In this document: positions 43,811 through 56,005 of the stretch, one piece after another
How the letters are laid out: each line of letters opens with the position of its first letter
Position numbering within the stretch: position 1 is the first letter of the stretch
Assembly: GCA_902806575.1 (NCBI GenBank)
Contig: CADCXD010000007.1
Coordinates: 682,001 to 746,000 of the forward strand
Source: Jackrogersella multiformis
Taxonomy: Eukaryota; Ascomycota; Sordariomycetes; Xylariales; Hypoxylaceae
Direction of reading: 5' to 3'
DNA: 64,000 bases
The notes under the pieces: generated by a model
Told to the model about the DNA's origin: nothing
Databases searched by the model: none
The model's input: the letters and a program-made list of their open reading frames with translations, nothing else
Program-made: the position numbers and the translations under genes

Positions 43811-45509
43811 TATTCCGCCCTTTGCGATCCGATTCTCAACGTTAATCCGTCCGTCCTGCGGGCGTATTTAGTCGTAGTCGTAGCCGTAGCTAGCGATTGG
43901 CGCTTCTTGGGTCGTTTCCTTATCTTCGCGAACAGACTTTCTCAGATTATCCTCGGTTGGCCGAACGCCGCCCCGCTCGCGTCGATCATCCAGATGTCTA
44001 AAGTTCAGCTAGCAGCCAGCTGACTTATCACTGCCACCTTTGTCGTGAAACAAGTTGTCGTCACCGAAAAAGAAACAAGGGATGTATCGTGGCGTCTTCT
44101 ATTTGATAGAAGGGCCTCTACCGCTCGGAAATATCGAATTGTTATGCATCAAATCCGCATCGTGGAATAAACGAAAACGAGAATGAAATCAAGATGAACT
44201 AAAAAAACACGATGTGGTATGTTGCTATGGTGGAATCAGAAAATGAAACAAGACTAGGTACCTAAGGTATCGCTGGAAAATACCCTACTACATATTATGT
44301 ATTGTATTGTTGTCTACATACCCCCATCCCATACACTATTAATGGAGGAAGCTGTTGGCGACATCAGCACATGCCTATTTCCCAAAATGGGGGAACGACT
44401 GAGAAAACAAGCAATTCTGATAGGCGCAGCCACGAGCTGATAGACCGATTCTACCTAGGGTACACCTAGCTAGGGGCCTCATCCCCGAAATAACCCTGGA
44501 ACTAACCAGATAACCGGTTCTGTCGCACCTACCTAGGTACGCATAGCATTAACTTCCAACAACCAGTAGGTACCCTAGGCTAGGTAGGTAACATTAGAAC
44601 TCCACGAAAGCTACGATTGGGTGGAATCAGATGGTAGTCAGGACATACCTACCATATTGGGCGACATTTCCTGCGTAACACAACCCTCAACTCTTTTCGA
44701 AGTCTCGAAGGTTGGTTTCATGCAACTGTAACCCAAATAATGAGTTTCTCTCGGCCGTTCTTTTACAGAATGTGCTTATCGTGCGTCTTAACCTGTTTGG
44801 TTATAAGGGATACATGTAACACACCTTACTAAGTAAACTAAAGAGGTTAGTTACCTGGTAGGTATATAATAATCTCAAGATGAGACCCCTCGAAAAGGGC
44901 ACCTAGATCTATATTTTAGGTGTGGTATATGTAGGCATGTAAAGGAGATGGGATGAAACCATCTGAAGCAATCTGGTTGCAAGGGTTTATTTCATATTAA
45001 CATACCTAGGTAAGTAGATCTAATATTATGATTAAGGGTCATATTGCTATGTTAAAGTGCTCTCAGCTACTAGGTATGTACAGCTAATGAATGTCTACTA
45101 CCTAGGTACGTAAGTAGTCTTGGAATATCCAGGCCATCATAGATATATATTTTCACTTAATAATATTAATTATGCCTATAAGCGAACGAGTTGTGTTAAA
45201 ACACAAAAAGAACGAGTAGACCCGGGTGCGAGAATTGGTGAACAGAGATCTATTTTAACGGTCGATAATGCAGTCTATGGTACATAGGGCAGGCGGTTTG
45301 AGATACCCCGGGCCGCATGCAATCCGCTTGAGCCGCAAATCGTGTTACAGAACCACCACCGTTTGACCATTCCGACAGGGGTCTCGCAATGGTGGCCAGG
45401 TTGCCTGGTCGAGAACCCACCGGCACCATCGTTCTAGAAGTTCTATACTATGTACCTGATGTATCCTGCGCGGTAGGTAACGGCGATTCTCGGGCCAGAC
45501 TTGCGTCGA
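43811..45509. other. Intergenic region
   Basis: 1.7 kb without a supported gene. Promoter of the transporter at the left end, then repeated ACCTAGGTA words (about 44258, 44455, 44530, 44565-44590, 45005 and 45100). Confidence 0.5.
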
Positions 45510-46321
45510 TTATTTGAGGACGGACCAGAGCTTGGGAGCGGCGCATTGGGTGGCGCAATGCGCGAGGTGGAAAACTAAAGGGCGGAAGGGCCATGTCAGC
45601 TTGCTGATCGTGTATGAGATACATAGAAAGCTCGAGGCATTTCTTCCATAACATCAGAGGATAGAAGGATGACGATAATCCAAGATATGGCAATTCTTAC
45701 ATTCTTCAACGCAGTCTTCCCCGGCTTCCCCGCTGTCCTCGGCGCTCGTGACACGCTCGACACACTCATCGAAGTGATGCTTAACTGATGAGCATTGCTT
45801 GGAGTTCTTGCATTCTGTGTGGCTAGCCGTCAGCAAATATCCAATAGGCCGTACACTTAGAATTTTCCGGGAGACAAGGTGTGCGCGATAAACTGGGATA
45901 AAAACATCGTCTCAAGCAGGACCGTTCCGAATAGGAGAGGCCGTATATATTGGAGATAGTGAACACGACGAACCTTCCTCGAATTTTTCCTTTGGGTCCT
46001 CAATCTCCTCCTCGTCTTCTTCCTCTTCGGGCTCCTCGCTCGAATCGTCTTGTGAATCCTAAGGGACAATTAGTCGATTTCATCCTCCATCGGCGAGAAC
46101 GAACATAGAACGAAAGGGATCCGAAATGTAAAGCTAGCACATGCTTGCGAAAGCTGGTGGGATATCGGGTTGGAGCTTTCTCGTTGGAGGGGGAGGGGGA
46201 GGGGGAGAGGGAGAGGGAGAGGGATGAATTATACCGTATCCTCAGCTGGAGCTTCGGCTTCGGCTGTGCTCCATGGCGTAGCCGCCTCGACGAGGTCTTG
46301 AATAGCCTCCCAGATACCCAT
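45510..46321 (-). CDS. QCR6: Ubiquinol-cytochrome c reductase hinge protein (complex III)
   Basis: Four small exons, 46321-46235, 46058-45974, 45814-45701 and 45574-45510, 116 aa, with phases 0, 1 and 1. The protein starts MGIWEAIQDLVEAATPW, has an acidic hinge (PEEEEDEEEIED), then the cysteine framework: Cys-x5-Cys-x9-Cys and later Cys-x9-Cys in DCVEEFFHLAHCATQC, ending AAPKLWSVLK. This matches fungal Qcr6, which sits on the intermembrane-space side of complex III next to cytochrome c1. No frame longer than 82 codons covers it, so it is easily missed. Intron 1 (176 nt) contains a 38-bp polypurine/polypyrimidine tract; introns 2 and 3 are 159 and 126 nt, long for so short a gene. Confidence 0.92.
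46186..46223. repeat. 38-bp polypurine tract with G-runs inside QCR6 intron 1
   Basis: The plus strand reads GGGGGA units passing into GAGGGA units with no pyrimidine. Several runs of three to five G could support a G-quadruplex or triplex. On the transcribed (minus-sense) RNA this is a C/U-rich tract starting about 11 nt after the donor. Confidence 0.85.
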
Positions 46322-47216
46322 TGTGCTCGGAGCGGATGTCGGGCGGTTTCGATGTCTTGCTTTCGCTTTCGCTTTCGGGGATGAACGAGGGTTAATGATG
46401 AAATGCGATCTTCAGGGAATGTTGGCACCGAGAAAAATAGAGCATCACCAATTGAGCCATTTTGATTGGCCGCGATTATGAGCTCCGATCACGTGACTAT
46501 CAGCCGATCCCGCCGTCCTCAAATGTCATACAAATGCATACAGGTAGGTAGGTACCTACGTATGTAGTATTGGAAACCTATGTACCTAGGTAGATAAGGA
46601 AGCTATAGCTCAGTTTACGGGATATAGATATAAATACTTTTCCATCATTCATTACCTAACATATAACTGTTTATGTTAGTTAATTTGGATGTGTACCTCT
46701 CCAGGTAATTTGCACAAATTGTTGTCCTCTTATTTCATTGGTCCAAATTCACAAACTTCACTACGGAGAAATAAGCTACAATTTTGAAATACCGTCAACT
46801 GCAAGGCAAACAAACTGTAGCCACACCATTTTACATAATAGTCAGGTAGTGTACTAAAGGTAGACATAGGCGTTGTCACGACGGTGCAGCTGAACCATTG
46901 CATTTTATTGCGTCTGTTTTCAGTGCGCCTACAGAAATCAACTCCTGTTTATATTGTTCACTTTCCAAACTGCGATTCTACCAGCCACAAAGCGCTTAGA
47001 ATGTTACTAGAATGTAAACACGCAGAAACGCAGCTACGCTAGCACACCGAATGTTAATTTTTTTTCAGCGGCAGGGGTATCAAATTCTTATTGTATCGAC
47101 TCCAAAAGTGACCCATTAAGCAGGGATCCTTAGGTAGCTGAATTCGTCGACGGCATCAGTAGACGGCATCAATAGAAGGCATCGAAGCTCTATAGTGACT
47201 CATATGCCGACTGCTA
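46322..47216. other. Intergenic between QCR6 promoter and WBP2-like gene
   Basis: 895 bp. TTCGCTTTCGC repeats just upstream of the QCR6 start (about 46355-46380), CCTACGTATG/ACCTAGGTA words near 46540-46590, otherwise nothing. Confidence 0.5.
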
Positions 47217-48063
47217 TCATTCTCTTTCTGCTTCCTCGCGCAATCGCTCGTCGAAGCGCATGCTGACCGCCTGAGCCTGAGCCTCGTCGTAGTTTGGCGG
47301 GGGTTCGTCCGGAGTTTGTTGGGGTGCCTGCTGTTCTCGAGCCGCTTCGTCCGCTCGTTGAGATATCTCGCTTGCTTGACCAGGGTTGTTACCACCCTGA
47401 GGGCCACTATACTCTGGTAGTTGTTCATCGTGAACTGTTTGGGCCCAGTTTCTCTGGCCCGATTCCTCTGCGATCTGTGCCGCATGGTGAAGGCGTGCTT
47501 TGAGCTCCACGAACTTCGATTCGAACTCGCTAGAACCGCCATCCTTGAATGTCAATCTCAGATTCACTCGCGGAAATTCTGGCGGGATATTGCCATCAGG
47601 CACCGGGCGCACAATGGCTTCCCAATACCAAGGACCGATCCATGATGAACACATACGGCTATCCTGGCAACCCAATATCTTGGATGAAAAAGATTTGAAT
47701 TGATCCGTAGGCTTGGAGGGTAGATAGATTAACTAAGGGCATATGTCAATCCGAAGCTCAACTCCTAAATCGTGGTGCATAGTGGTGTGTAGTGGTGCCG
47801 CTTACTCTTTGGTTCGTTATGTATGCTGCACCGCTCTCACTCTTGATGTTGAGAGGAGAGACGCCGGCTGGCTGGTTCGGGGCGGTTATGCTAAGAGCTA
47901 TCCGGCCTCTTGTCCTGTGCAGTATAGTCTCATGCGGCAGAGGCTCTATCTCCCCGGCCCGAGATAGCATAACCCAGCTAGCATCTAAGTTAGTGTCCTC
48001 CTCATCCCGGTTACTCTGGCTAAGAATGTATGATGCATGCTGATCGTGAAGCCCGTAATCCAT
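47217..48063 (-). CDS. WW-domain-binding protein 2 (WBP2)-like GRAM-domain protein
   Basis: Two exons, 48063-47806 and 47732-47217, 257 aa, joined by a 73-nt phase-0 intron. The N-terminal GRAM/PH-like domain reads SWVMLSRAGEIEPLP ... PLNIKSESGAAYITNQR|LIYLPSKPTDQFKSFSSKIL ... WYWEAIVRPVPDGNIPPEFPRVNLRLTFKDGG, the WBP2 pattern. The tail contains a PPxY motif (PPNY) and an LPEY, as expected for a WW-domain ligand. The frame stays open upstream to 48165 and the start at Met 48063 is a choice; about 28 residues before the GRAM core are not conserved-looking, so the true start may differ. Fungal members are uncharacterised; binding to WW-domain ubiquitin ligases is a reasonable inference. Confidence 0.8.
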
Positions 48064-51000
48064 TATGATGGCGACAGGTGACGGGGACGGCGCAAGACTG
48101 TTTACGCATACGAGGACCGCAGAATGAAGAGCGAGGCTCTCAGGGGGGACAAGGACGGATATCACATCCTAGGAGTCGTAGACGGGAAGGGGGGAAGGGG
48201 GAGGCAAGGGGAGGACGGAGAACGGAGGACGGAAGACTAGGTAATCGAGGACTAATCGAGGCTCAGGTCAATGGGAATAGACGAGAGAAACTTATACATA
48301 CTTTATTGACATTTCGGATAAAATTGGTGGTCAGCTTTCGGGTCCAGTGCACAAGTCCTAGTAGAGCCAACCGAGCTCCTGGGATTCGTCGGCACAAGAA
48401 AAACCGGCAGGGTTCCAGCTATTCTGGTGACAAGAACTGGCTCGGTGGACTTTAGCTGGCCTCGGAGCGGCACGGCTTGCAGGTAGTTTGATGGAGATGT
48501 TGATATTGGTAATAGTGGGCCACTAACACGGTAGCCGCTATGGAACTTGCCCTGCCGGAACTGGTAGCAGAACGGCGCACGACTGACTGGCAGGGCAGGA
48601 CAGGGCAGAACAGTGAAGGGTAGGTAGGTAGGGGAAGTGCAGAGCACAGGGCACCGAGTGGAAGGGCAGGGCTCTGTAAGGTCTCGCAGGTGTGGAGGCA
48701 CTTGTAGGCACTTGGGATAGGTAGCTCTAGTGGATGGCGAGATTGATCTAATATTAAATAATTGCGGTGCAATAGGGATAATTCCTGTCCTCTGCTGCAA
48801 GGCGCAAACCGGTTTCTTAGTTCGGTGACTTTCGATGACCTATACGATGTTGATGATGATAATAGTCTTTCAAGGGTTCGAGTTAGGAGGACCACAATAG
48901 CAAGTAGCAGTTAGCAGTTAGCAATTAGCAAGTGGTAAAGCCTTGTCTCTATTATCGATGGAGCAGCAGTGTGATGACGAAGACCGAAAAAGTAGTAACC
49001 AAGGAATGGGTAAGCGAAGTTCGGTACGGCTAGAGGTGTAAGCTCGTAAGGTGGTAGGTAAAGTGGTAGAGTGGTAAGGTGGGAAGTGAATAAGCTCTAG
49101 ACCAGGGATTGAGTATGTACATACCTAGGTACATACGTACATCCATAGATGCGTGCCAAGCCGCCGCTGAGGCCCGCGTGTGAGAAAACCCTAAGGGCCT
49201 AAGGCAAGGAGCTAAGAATGGAATTGACTAACTCGAGATAGAAGGTGGCGGTTATGTAAGTTCAAGCCACCAGTACCTATGTCATCGGCTGAATAAAGTG
49301 CGAACGATACTAGAAACATATATTACCTAGGTACTAAGCCCTAGGTAATACTTACCTAGTACCTATTTGATAAGATTGATAATAATGTCCGCTCCATAAC
49401 ACAGAGTTAAATATACCAAATAAGAGGGGCAACTTTTAGCGAACATATCTTTGACTTTAGATACAATAAATCGATTATATAATGGACTATCTAATGCATG
49501 GGAGCAGGTCATATAAGTGATTAGAGGATGCTTTGTCTATTGAGTGTGTATATATCGGTGGGTTCCTTTACCCTTATTCTAAGATCAATCATAAAATTAT
49601 TATGTGGCCGGTCTTTCACATGCTTCGATATTACTATTTAGTAAGTACTTAGTCAACTCGGGGTAATATTTCCCGTCTCATACATAGGTACAGAGCAAGA
49701 CTATGGTAGGCTACCTATACAGAGGTTATAGTGAACCAGAGAGGAGAAGAAAAGAAAAGAAAGGAAAAGAGCCCTGCTAAATAAAAGGTTAAAGTAAACC
49801 TTGGAATAGGATTGGAAGCTACCTCCAATAGACGTTACTAGTTACCTAGGTACTTTATAAAGTTTTCCTAATAAACATCCATTGGATTTAGCAAGTGCAA
49901 ATACCTAGTTGACTAATTACGTAAGGGCTGTGCCTGGATTGGAACTACCTAATATCTAGACCATTAGATTCTTGCCCCGTTTAAATTTCTTATTGCTCTT
50001 AGACATTCGTAATACCTTTTCGGCACTTTACACAACACGATATTGGTATTAAGAACCTTGTCTCTCAGGTGTCGATTGGCATGGCTCACAATTACAAAGA
50101 AGAGAGCCCTTATACAAAAATCATTGTTATATAAACAGGTCCTCGGACTACCGTCATACCAGCGGCAGCAGCTTCAGGTGCTCCAACGAATGTTATCTCC
50201 TCAATCCTGTCCCGACTTACACCGGCCAGCAATAGGCCTGGTTGGTTCAATGCATCCTTACATGGGCTATGCGTCATGAAGTTAGGGTCGTCAATTGGAT
50301 CCTGATCATCGCTGGTTCCTCTGTCTTATCATGATCTTCAAAGTCGTTGATGAGCAGACTTATCGCCAAAGTCTTGATTTTTGATCTAGGCCTTCCTTGG
50401 TTCTGCCTATTATCACCCTGTTTTCATTACTTCCCCCTATGTTTCTCCTGGCCTCACCTTTTATCTGTCAGGGTCCTGTTTCTTTGGCCGATATCGACAT
50501 GCCGATTAGCTCCCTGCCTGTTTAGACTCTTGTGCTGACTGACACACCATGATTTATCGGCCACTTGGTCATTGGCTCTTAAATCTGCGCCATGGTTAGC
50601 CTCCCGAGTTTCATCCATCCCTCCGGGCCTATCAGAACCTACGAAGTGACCCAAACCAAACTCCTGCAAAGGCTATCACCACCCAGACCTACGCAGACCT
50701 GGGGACGAGGCCTGCCTGTTACTCCAAGCCGCCAAGTGTCTCGGGCCCCATGATATCTTCGGAGAAAGTTCTATTCCCCGGTTTATATAAATACGATGTG
50801 ACTGTACCGGAGCGATGGCCTTTTCATTGTGCCGTCATCTGCGGGATCTACTCTCTGCTCGTCGGGAACCGATCTCATTGGCTCGTCTTCAGCTGCGGCT
50901 CCGCAGCAAGAAGGGACTTATCATATTCTACATAGTACACCGGCCGCTCCGCATAACGTCTCTTGGATGATACGCTTCAAGCCGCTGGCCTAGCCTGGCA

Positions 51001-52739
51001 AAGACGAGAGCAGGTACCTAGTATCGTGGTTTTGGAGCGTTACGTTACGTTAATGGAATCTCGATAGTGCTGACCTCTGCTCCCCACGACCCCAAAGTGA
51101 AATCCTATATGGAATGCTGTGTTAGCGAGGGTCTACCGACTCTAATTTGCTCTTACGGTCTAGCCTAGCATGCATTGAAGATCATTAACCCTGGCAATCT
51201 CTCCCCAACCTGAAATTGTCTTAAACGCATCTTGTCATTGATCCATGCGAGCCTATCGTGAAGCCTCTCGACGCCGGCCCAAACCACGTCAGTCTGCGGA
51301 TACAATCGGGATAGACCGAACACCACGTTGAAGATCTTCAGGCCAGGCAGCATTGCACTTTGCAAGCTCGAAATGCTTCCTCGGCACATTGGAACCTGGG
51401 TAGGCGAAGGCAACCTCGTCGCTACGGTCTTAATGCGCCTCTAAACCGACCAATGCTTACAACATGAGTTATATCATAGCCTTTAACGAGAAGGTCCACG
51501 TGATACAACGATTCGATAGAATTCCACGTTCAGTTGTCGATCAACTTCTTGAGTCGTTACTGGATTGGCCTGGTGGCGGTATGAAGCTGGGCGTGGGTCG
51601 GGTTCTTCGGCAGGAGAAGCACGCGACATGATTATGCAATTTACGCATAGCTCAAGGTAATGCCTCCCGTACCCACCCTAAGAGTATATTGGACGAAGCG
51701 TATGCCTCAGCAACGTAGCCGATAGCGGTCGGAATCATGCGTAGTAGCTTGTTTCAAACTCTTACTATTCACTAGTTAAGCTTAGCCTTGCCGTCTCCTG
51801 CCTAGGAAAGCCATCCTTCCTCTCCTCCATGGAAGATTCCACACGCGGACGAGATAAGTTTCTTCGGGACGTTAGGTAATTACACATTATCATTACTAGG
51901 ATTTAGGTTCTAAATGGAGCGTAGCGTTCGGCCACCGGCAACGCGACTCGTGTATCTCTGGGGACTGCTATATCGTCAGCCGTACTCGGACGCCCATGCT
52001 AGGTTTTTTTCACCGCCCTTAAGCTTGGTGAGGTGGCCCCCTCGAGCGGCTTTAGGCAACCCGGTTCGGCCGTATAGATGGCTGATCGACTATAGCAGCA
52101 ACCAGTGCTTCAGCCACGTAAACGGCAAAGAAGCACGAGATCATACGAGTTGCAGCGGCGCGCTGCGGTGGCCGAGCATACATACATACATACATACACA
52201 CGTACATACATAGAAACAGGACACGCGCATAATACAGTACACACACATAAGACAAAGTACAGCAGGGCAAAGCAAACACGCAACAGCACATGGTCCTCTC
52301 TCGAAGGTCATTTGATTCATTGTGCTGTGTGCCATAGTCATAAGCGTCATGATCGTTCAATCTACCGCATACCGCGTGCGTGTGTATAGCCCTGCCTAAC
52401 CGGACGTCATTACCAAAGGATGATGAGAGATGGAAGAAAAAAACCCCCTCCAGACCGTGAGAGCATGATGATGATGACGATGATGACGATGAACAACTAG
52501 AACCGCGGAAAACAACCCCACGCCTGAAAAAACGCCAATGGAGATAAGACCCAGAATACAAGTATACACTAACAACAATGCCGACGTCTAGTGGCGTGTA
52601 TGTAGCTCGGCGCGAGACTACTAGCCAGGGGAGACACCTCGGCACCATGATTCCAAACCAAGGTATGTCCGTCATTTCCTTCTTGGGACGGGCCACCTCC
52701 ACCGGCGCTGGGGCACCAAGGCAGCGGGCAGGCCTCTCA
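48064..52739. other. Large region without a supported gene
   Basis: 4.7 kb. The left part (48064-49100) is the WBP2 promoter side with short tandem repeats (AGCAGTT units near 48903-48930, GGTAGTG-like units near 49045-49085). A purine tract lies at about 49740-49770. Around 49840-51900 composition is near normal but frames are short. One minus-strand frame at 51165-51413 has internally similar LPGLKIFN and LPGLMIFN segments and might be a decayed gene. A (CATA)n run is at 52177-52200 and a GAT-rich run at about 52465-52490. No tRNA or 5S gene seen. Confidence 0.45.
52177..52200. repeat. (CATA)n microsatellite
   Basis: Five CATA units followed by CACA in gene-free DNA. Confidence 0.85.
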
Positions 52740-55218
52740 CTACGAGAGCCAGTCATCGCTGGTCTTGCCAGCGGGAGCAGCCGCGCGAGATGAAGAGTCT
52801 AGTCCGAGGTTGAACTTGGGCATGTCGATCCTCGGGGGCGGCTCTTCGACCTTGCTCTTGCCCTTGTTGGCACCGCCTCCCGCACGCTTCGTCGGGCTCT
52901 TAGGTGCAGCAGGCGGTCCGTATCGTACATCTCGCACGTCCCAGCCGTCTTCGGCCGCAGCCGCGACCCAGGTCCGCAGGGCGTCGTGCATGCCGGGGTA
53001 GAACTTCTCCTTGCAGAGGCGCATGGTACCACCCATGCATCGCTCCCAACCGGAGATATGGAGTTGGCCACGGAGGGAGTTACGTTCCTCAGCTGTCGGG
53101 GTGCAGGCGATAATAGCGTTCATAAGGTCGACGTGGGAGGTTAGATAATTCGTGGCGTCCCACTCCACACCACCGACGTAGGGAGCAGCTGGCACTGGAG
53201 CTTTCTCCCGAGGGAAATAGGTTTGCAAGTAAGTAGCGCTGTCCATCCCGGACGGGCCAGCCCCTTCCTTGGGCTCCTTGTCTCGCGGCAGGTGGATAAC
53301 GTTGACGTTGTGCAAGAAGATCCAGAAGATCTCCTTGCAGACATGTACGGCCTCCTTGCACCATATACGGTATGGGCGTTCTCGGCGCATGTCGAGTACG
53401 AAACCAACTGATCGATCTTCCTCCTGCAATTCAGAGTCACGCAGATGATGGAGCACAGTCTTGGCCCGAATAGCGCGGTCGACGGGCGGGGCCGATTGGA
53501 TGTAAGTGAACAGCACAGAGGTGATGATGTTGCGAGTAGTGAATTCGTTGGGCCCCTTTCTCTCCGGGTCGAAGATCATGTGCAGGAGGGCAGGGAATAA
53601 AGTTGCTTGGATCGAATGAAGGTACTGTAGGGCGAGGGCTGTGGTGCATAGCGCCTTAAGGCAGAGGAGATTCTCGTGCAGAAGGGCATCCTCATGTTCT
53701 TCTCTGTTGTGGGGTTAGCATTCGGTTAACTTCTAAGCTGATGTAGCGAACATACCTCCACTCAACCTCCATGATGCGATGTAGGAGCGCTACGATCTCT
53801 TGCATGCCGCCCTGTCGTATGAATTCCTCCGTCCAAGCCACTGTCTCGTTTCGCAGTAGTAGACGTAGCTTGTGTAGCTTCCCGACCTCTACCAATTCCG
53901 GCTTCTGGACCTTACGCAGATAGGTCACGAAATCTAGAGGTCCTTGATGTAACTTCACCTTGGAGAAAATACCATTACCCGCACTCGAACCAGCGGAGGA
54001 CGGTCGTTCACTAGCCACACTGTCCGTGGATCTGCTTCGGAAATGTCGTCCTATGGAACTATCACCTTTCTGCTTCTTCACGGGGGAAGTCGACCCCGAC
54101 TTCTTGCCTCTCGACAAGGTAAAGCTTCGACCTCTGGACTTCTTCGGCTTGCCATGCTCGTGCGCTTGAGCAGCGTTGATGCTAGAGTCGCTGTCGTGAC
54201 TCATTGGTCTTATGCCGTTGGTGCCTCGGCTCTCCGCCCAGTCCTGCCGGATGAATTCCATCTTGATGGTATCTGCTAGGTTTCGCATCTTGTATCTCTG
54301 ATGTTCGGGGATGTTTCGGCGATCAAGCATTGCTTCAAGGTGCGTATCGACATCCTTTGGGTCGAGCACGGGCTCAATGGATTGAGCTGAGGGCGGCCTG
54401 TTCTTTGACCCCGAGTCACCGCCGAATACTCTGAGGCCTCTCTGTATCTTGGACATAGAGGCCTTGGAGCTGCTTCCCCCGGACTTCAGGTCGGTATGTT
54501 GCATGTTAGACGCGTGATAAGATTTGGGTCGCTCCTTGGCTGCTCGGGTACTTGATCCAGCGGTAGAAGAAGAAGGACTACTAGTGGGGTTACTGAGAAG
54601 GCTACGTCGATGAAGATTCTGATTATTCTCACGATCTATCCCGTTCTGCTTCTCCATAGCGCCACTAGAGAACTGAGCATAGATCGGAGGTCGTGTCACC
54701 GCCTGAGGTGGATGGTTTTCCTTGTTCTTCCTAGAGCGTACTTCGTCCTCGGTAGCTAGTCGTTGCAAGTTCTTCGAGCTCTTGGGGCGGCTCAGAAGAC
54801 CTATAAGGTTAGTAGCCGACTTGGTCTTCTTGGGCTTAGGCTCGTTCTGCTTGGCCAGCTTAGCTAGCTCCTTTGCTTCTTTCGAACTTGCTGAGAAGGT
54901 ATTGAATCCTTTCTTGACCGGGGAAGAGGGGGCACTTGGTTTCTCCTTGGTGGGTGATCGAGAGGAAATACCGATTTGGTTCTGTTGGATCTCGCCGAGG
55001 GCAGCTGGTCGGGAAAAATTGGGAAAGCCTGGCGAGTCTGAAGATAGGGTTGGAGGGGGTAATAGGTCCGTTGGGGGTAGCATTGATCCATCGGAGTTGT
55101 TACGTTTGTGAATAAAAGACCTCAGTATATTTGACGACTTGGAGCGCTCATGGTGGATTGACCGCCCAGAGCTAGGGGCAATATTTGCCGTGATGTGGTA
55201 ATCGTTAACGGACGCCAT
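52740..55218 (-). CDS. GBD/FH3 (formin N-terminal-like) protein lacking FH1/FH2
   Basis: Two exons, 55218-53756 and 53703-52740, 808 aa, joined by a 52-nt intron (phase 2, MEVEWR|EEHEDALLHENLLCLKAL). The first about 280 residues are Ser/Lys-rich and disordered. The Drf_GBD-like part begins near 284 (DVDTHLEAMLDRRNIPEHQRYKMRNLADTIKMEFI) and runs after a basic Ser-rich insert into FVTYLRKVQKPELVEVGKLHKLRLLLRNETVAWTEEFIRQGGMQEIVALLHRIM, the armadillo-like GBD/FH3 fold of diaphanous formins. The C-terminus is basic then acidic, ending DDWLS. There is no proline-rich FH1 or actin-nucleating FH2 domain downstream, so it is a stand-alone Rho-GTPase-binding module, a type known in fungi. A role in polarity or cytokinesis is inferred. 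Confidence 0.82.
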
Positions 55219-56005
55219 TATGCTGAAGTGACAGGATACCCGAAAAGGAATTCAAGGGAATTCAAGTCGTCGAGGAAGCAGGTACTTAGAGGAAGAGGGA
55301 AAATATGCTATGGCTAGGTACCATAGGGTAGGTAGGTAGGATGATGAACCGTCCAATGCTGTCATATGTTCACGCAGTCTGTGAATCTGAAGCGATGATC
55401 AGAACCAGTTCGTGACCGTCACCGCGTTCAACGCCGGAAGCAGTTGCTAGCGGACGATGTGTTGGACTGTCTGCATCTGAAAGCTTGGATCGTCGAAATT
55501 AAAAATAGGAATTGAGAAATCAAGTCTAATAAATTTGGACGTTGAATATTACCTTTGGTGGTTGACGGTAGGTTCCAAGTTTCGTGGGGACTTTGTTTAA
55601 GTTGGACTTTGGCCTCCACGGCCGCCCTTTTTCTTTACAAGGTACATGGTACACTAACCTACAGATTTAAGTCGTGGTTGCCCAGCAACTATATGTATCG
55701 AACATGCGCGTTCCTGAGGTCTCGACCCCTAACTGGACAGCGGGACAGCTAGTGTAGAGAAAAATACGCTAGTGCTTATCGATTATCTCTCATCCCCGGA
55801 ACCCCACTTAGTGTCTCTTCAGCTGCTACCCCACCACATCAGCTTCAATTTGACTTTACTAGGGACTACGTAGATAGCCTTGCAATTGGTTTCAAACTGT
55901 CACGCAAGAAATTCAAGATTTCAAGGTTCCAAGGTTGTTCTTAAATTTATACACCCAAATTGCGTTGAACGCTTACCTGGCAGCTACCTGGGTACCATCT
56001 ACGCA
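55219..56005. promoter_or_regulatory. Divergent intergenic region, GBD/FH3 gene and TRM8
   Basis: 787 bp between two start codons. TAGGTAGGTAGG near 55328. No specific sites are claimed; the frame of TRM8 is open upstream to 55880 without another good ATG. Confidence 0.4.

Noticed and set aside
45290..45420. tRNA-like or structured RNA in a GC-rich patch
   Set aside because: I looked for A- and B-box patterns and a cloverleaf; the GGTCGAGAACCC-like part has no matching acceptor stem or anticodon arm.
47156..47542. 128-codon minus-strand frame near WBP2-like gene
   Set aside because: Overlaps the second exon of the WBP2-like gene in another frame; only the GRAM frame shows conserved sequence.
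48303..48895. Two overlapping minus-strand frames of 147-165 codons
   Set aside because: Composition follows short tandem repeats, no domain, and the two frames overlap each other; not supported as genes.
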